From the NCBI RefSeq assembly GCF_003614185.1, contig NZ_KZ987724.1, forward strand, positions 4,844,046 to 4,908,045: a stretch of DNA of 64,000 nt, written 5' to 3'. Both the position numbers and the translations under genes were made by a program. Below, one piece after another: positions 61,810-64,000 of this stretch. This stretch comes from Paenibacillus aceti. Lineage in GTDB: Bacteria > Bacillota > Bacilli > Paenibacillales > Paenibacillaceae. Numbering within the stretch: the stretch's first letter is position 1; every line of letters begins with the position of its first letter. The notes beneath the pieces were generated by a model that was not told the DNA's origin, did not search any database, and saw only the letters and a program-made list of their open reading frames with translations.

Positions 61810-63018
61810 ATGCCGCAATTTGCATATCGGGGAAAGGATCTCGTCTCAGGTAAAATCCGCCGTGGTGTCATCCAGGCAGTAGACCGGAATCATGCTCTGA
61901 CTGAGCTAAGGCAGCAGTATATTGTAACGGAGATCCATGAGCAGCGCGAGACGGTCTGGAACAAGGATTTCTACATCGGCAATCCGGTCAAGAATGAGCA
62001 GTTTGTCGTCTTCTGCCGTCAATTCGCCACGATGATCCGCGCCGGGATATCGATCGTGGATGCGACCGAGGTGCTGGCTGCGCAATCCGAGAGCAAGCCG
62101 CTAGCGAAGGCGCTGCATGAGGTGAATGCAGAACTGCGTAAGGGCAACACCTTCTCGGGGGCGATTTCGGCTTATCCGCGTATTTTTCCGCCTATTTTCG
62201 TACATATGATTCAGGCAGGGGAAGAGTCGGGCAGCATGGAGGATACGCTGGAGCGGCTAGCCGTATATTTCGAACGGGCCCATTACACCCGCGAGAAGGT
62301 CAAGTCGGCGATGACCTATCCGGCAATTGTCAGTGTGATGGCGGTTTTTGTAGTGGTTTTCCTGTTAAAATTCATCATTCCACGGTTTCAGACGATGTTC
62401 CTGCAGCTTGGCGGCGAACTGCCGGCCATTACCCGATTTACGCTGTCACTCAGCCGGAGTATAGAGAACCATTGGTATATTTGGCTGTTGGCTATCATCT
62501 GGCTTATCGCCATCATTTATTTGCTGCTGCGCTGGGAGCGCGGGGCCTACGCCTGGGACTATATCAAGCTGAAGCTGCCGGTGTTCGGCCTATTGCAGCG
62601 GAAGAGCGCTATCGCCCAGTTAACCCGCACATTGTCCTCGCTCTATGCCAGCGCGGTGCCCGTATTGCAATCGCTCGCCATCGTCGAGAAGATCGTCGGC
62701 AATAAAGTGATCGGGGCAACGATCCGCGAATGTCAGACCTCACTGAGGCAGGGGCGACCGCTCTCAGAGCCGTTCCGGCAATCATGGATTTTCCCTCCGC
62801 TCGTTACCCAGATGATCGTGGTAGGGGAGGAGACGGGCTCGCTCGATGAGATGCTGGGCAAAATCGCCGATTTCTACGAAGTCGATGTAGAGAATAGCGT
62901 GGACAAGCTCAAGCAATTGATCGAGCCGATTATGATCGTCCTTCTGGCCGGTGTCGTCGGCTTCATTATGGCATCCATCATGATCCCGATGCTGAGCCTT
63001 TATGGAAATATCAATTGA
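61810..63018 (+). CDS. pilC: Type IV pilus inner-membrane platform protein PilC
   Basis: A 402-residue GspF/PilC protein. Two T2SF domains (about residues 60-185 and 265-390) are seen as FCRQFATMIRAGISIVDATE and LTRTLSSLYASAVPVLQSLA, each followed by the conserved GEESGSMEDTL/GEETGSLDEML motif. Three membrane helices include VSVMAVFVVVFLLKFIIPRF and IMIVLLAGVVGFIMASIMIP. It begins one base after pilT and couples the ATPases to pilin assembly. A 219-bp repeat-containing gap separates it from the major pilin gene. Confidence 0.94.
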   Translation: MPQFAYRGKDLVSGKIRRGVIQAVDRNHALTELRQQYIVTEIHEQRETVWNKDFYIGNPVKNEQFVVFCRQFATMIRAGISIVDATEVLAAQSESKPLAKALHEVNAELRKGNTFSGAISAYPRIFPPIFVHMIQAGEESGSMEDTLERLAVYFERAHYTREKVKSAMTYPAIVSVMAVFVVVFLLKFIIPRFQTMFLQLGGELPAITRFTLSLSRSIENHWYIWLLAIIWLIAIIYLLLRWERGAYAWDYIKLKLPVFGLLQRKSAIAQLTRTLSSLYASAVPVLQSLAIVEKIVGNKVIGATIRECQTSLRQGRPLSEPFRQSWIFPPLVTQMIVVGEETGSLDEMLGKIADFYEVDVENSVDKLKQLIEPIMIVLLAGVVGFIMASIMIPMLSLYGNIN

Positions 63019-63022
63019 TACC

Positions 63023-63209
63023 TCTAACGAAACTACAGATCGCTATTTCCGCAGAAACAGCCCTCATTTCAATCTAACGAAACACCATAACGCTATTCAG
63101 GACAAAAACAGGCTCAAAGCTACTATTTTGCCTCAATAACGATACCCAGTTTCGTTACAAATCTCAGCGGCTCTTTTTGGCGCAAATAACGCTACCACGT
63201 TTCGTTAGA
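63023..63209. repeat. Four-unit inverted repeat element, family 1, copy E, inside the pilus operon
   Basis: Direct units start at 63023 and 63073 (TCTAACGAAAC...), and inverted units have TAACG at 63137 and 63187 (TAACGATACCCAGTTTCG; TAACGCTACCACGTTTCG). Spacing is 50/64/50 and length 187 bp, as in copy D. CTCTTTTTGGCGCAAATAAC precedes the fourth unit. It lies 5 bp after the pilC stop and 28 bp before the prepilin start, so it would be transcribed in the operon and could fold into a long hairpin. Confidence 0.85.
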
Positions 63210-63237
63210 ACTAAAAAAATTAGGAGGTTTCATTACT

Positions 63238-63675
63238 ATGACTGCACTTATTCAAAGGTTTAGAAAAGAAGAGAAGGGTTTGACATTAATCGAGTTACTC
63301 GCGGTAATCGTCATTATCGGAATTATCGCCGCGATTGCGGTGCCGTTGATTACGGGAATGCTCGACAAAACGAAGGAAAATGCGCGTGTGGCGACGGCAA
63401 ATCAACTGTTCGAGGCGGCGAAGCTGCGGTCGATTGCGATTAATAATGGGGATTTGAAGGAAACACATGCTTTGCAGGATTTAATTGATGATGGATATAT
63501 TCAGGGGGGACTTACCGATCCGGAGACGGGCAAGTCTTTCGAAGCAGGCACCTTAGTAAATCTGGATAATATTAAATCTGGGGATGTAGTTACTCTTGTT
63601 GTTGAAGGAGTGTCTAAATCCTACACAGTGGCGGAATTGACCAAGAATAGCGAAACCGCAAAGGCCACTCCCTAA
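63238..63675 (+). CDS. Type IV major prepilin (PilA/PilE-like)
   Basis: A 145-residue prepilin. The leader KEEKGLTLIELLAVIVIIGI has the peptidase site (Gly/Leu), Glu at +5 and the long hydrophobic helix, followed by IAVPLITGMLDKTKENARVA. The globular domain resembles Gram-positive type IV pilins (GYIQGGLTDPETGKSFEAGT). TAGGAGG precedes the ATG. High expression is likely, and the repeat element upstream may set its level relative to pilB-pilT-pilC. Confidence 0.9.
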   Translation: MTALIQRFRKEEKGLTLIELLAVIVIIGIIAAIAVPLITGMLDKTKENARVATANQLFEAAKLRSIAINNGDLKETHALQDLIDDGYIQGGLTDPETGKSFEAGTLVNLDNIKSGDVVTLVVEGVSKSYTVAELTKNSETAKATP

Positions 63676-63702
63676 AGGAGGAAAGTAAGCTAAAACAAAA
63701 CG

Positions 63703-64000
63703 ATGAGCCCAACTATTATAATCGCTAACTTTATCATCGGATTGGGGGCCGGCTGGGCGCTGGGCGAGGCCGGCCGCTGGCTACTCGCCCGGCGCGGCCT
63801 TACGCCGCCGGGCACTTCCCCCGCGGCTGGCGCAGCCGCCGCGGAGCCGGGCACCCCCGGCCGTGCCAAGCACCGGCCGGGGCGCCTTGCGGCGAACAGC
63901 GCCGCCGCCTTCGGCACGGCGGTGCTGTTCGCCTGGACGGCCATGCGCTTTGGCTTCGCCGGCGCATGGGGGATCGGACTGCTGCTATCCGCGCTGTCCG
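63703..64000 (+). CDS. Membrane protein cut by window end, possible prepilin peptidase
   Basis: The frame from the ATG at 63703 is open to the window end (99 residues seen): a hydrophobic N-terminus (PTIIIANFIIGLGAGWALGE), a basic and Pro/Ala-rich loop, and another hydrophobic segment (SAAAFGTAVLFAWTAMRFGF). Position after the prepilin gene suggests a prepilin peptidase, but the CxxC motifs usual in its N-terminal loop are not present in what is visible, and the catalytic Asp residues would lie outside. The AAAGGAGG at 63674-63681 is 21 bases upstream of the ATG, too far. G+C is far higher than in neighbouring genes (mostly GCC, GGC, CGG codons). Confidence 0.45.
   Translation, partial: MSPTIIIANFIIGLGAGWALGEAGRWLLARRGLTPPGTSPAAGAAAAEPGTPGRAKHRPGRLAANSAAAFGTAVLFAWTAMRFGFAGAWGIGLLLSALS

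Overview
The window reads as chromosomal DNA of a low-to-mid GC Gram-positive spore-former of the Paenibacillus type. The reasons are strong AGGAGG-like ribosome binding sites, frequent GTG and TTG starts, YesM/YesN-type sensor and AraC-regulator pairs beside lipoprotein sugar ABC transporters without their own ATPase, an S-layer-homology fragment, a copper-amine-oxidase-N/SH3/NlpC wall hydrolase and a Gram-positive type IV pilus locus. The genus is an inference; no rRNA or other marker gene is present.

Layout. 1-4.5 kb: two sugar-phosphate isomerase/epimerase-like TIM barrels and a Gfo/Idh/MocA dehydrogenase on the minus strand, divergent from an AraC regulator. 4.6-5.7 kb: a two-lobed P-loop protein (PRK06851 type). 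5.9-7.8 kb: a group II intron with a frameshifted maturase. 8-16.5 kb: a MoxR ATPase, a DUF58 protein and a DUF4129 membrane protein. The first two are separated from the third by an acetyltransferase, two convergent paralogous beta-helix proteins and a nucleotide-sugar epimerase. 16.6-19.2 kb: an NlpC/P60 hydrolase and a CNNM/CorC transporter-like protein. 19.5-21.1 kb: a variant purine riboswitch in front of a COG2509 FAD-dependent dehydrogenase. 21.3-35.2 kb: an alpha-glucan region with type I pullulanase, GH65 phosphorylase, beta-phosphoglucomutase, two LacI regulators and a neopullulanase. It is interrupted at 28.2-31.9 kb by a scar of three truncated group II introns and two broken genes. 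35.5-45.7 kb and 46.1-53.6 kb: two sugar ABC transporter/two-component clusters arranged in opposite gene order, the first flanked by two Gfo/Idh/MocA dehydrogenases. 53.6-56 kb: a phosphopantetheinyl transferase and a TcyP-type cystine symporter. 56.4-64 kb: a type IV pilus locus with a minus-strand minor-pilin operon divergent from pilB-pilT-pilC-prepilin and a probable prepilin peptidase cut by the window end.

The genes suggest growth on plant-type polysaccharides. Starch and pullulan are debranched, neopullulanase yields short maltodextrins, and GH65 phosphorolysis yields beta-glucose-1-phosphate, which PgmB converts to glucose-6-phosphate. The two sensor-controlled ABC importers would take up other oligosaccharides and the dehydrogenases and isomerases would modify unusual sugars.

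Two observations stand out. (1) Intergenic elements are built from four ~25-bp repeat units, two direct then two inverted, with rigid centre spacing. For the TCTAACGAAAC family it is exactly 50/64/50 bp in three independent copies (5687, 56233, 63023), although the sequence between units differs. A second, unrelated-looking family near 45.7 kb has 51 and 50 bp spacing within its two pairs, and related pairs at 35.27 and 56.02 kb have 51 bp. The intron at 5.87 kb sits exactly at the end of the fourth unit of one element. (2) A purine riboswitch at 19.5 kb has a canonical core except at two ligand-pocket/junction positions, and its 3' strand is built directly into a terminator, predicting a ligand-ON switch.
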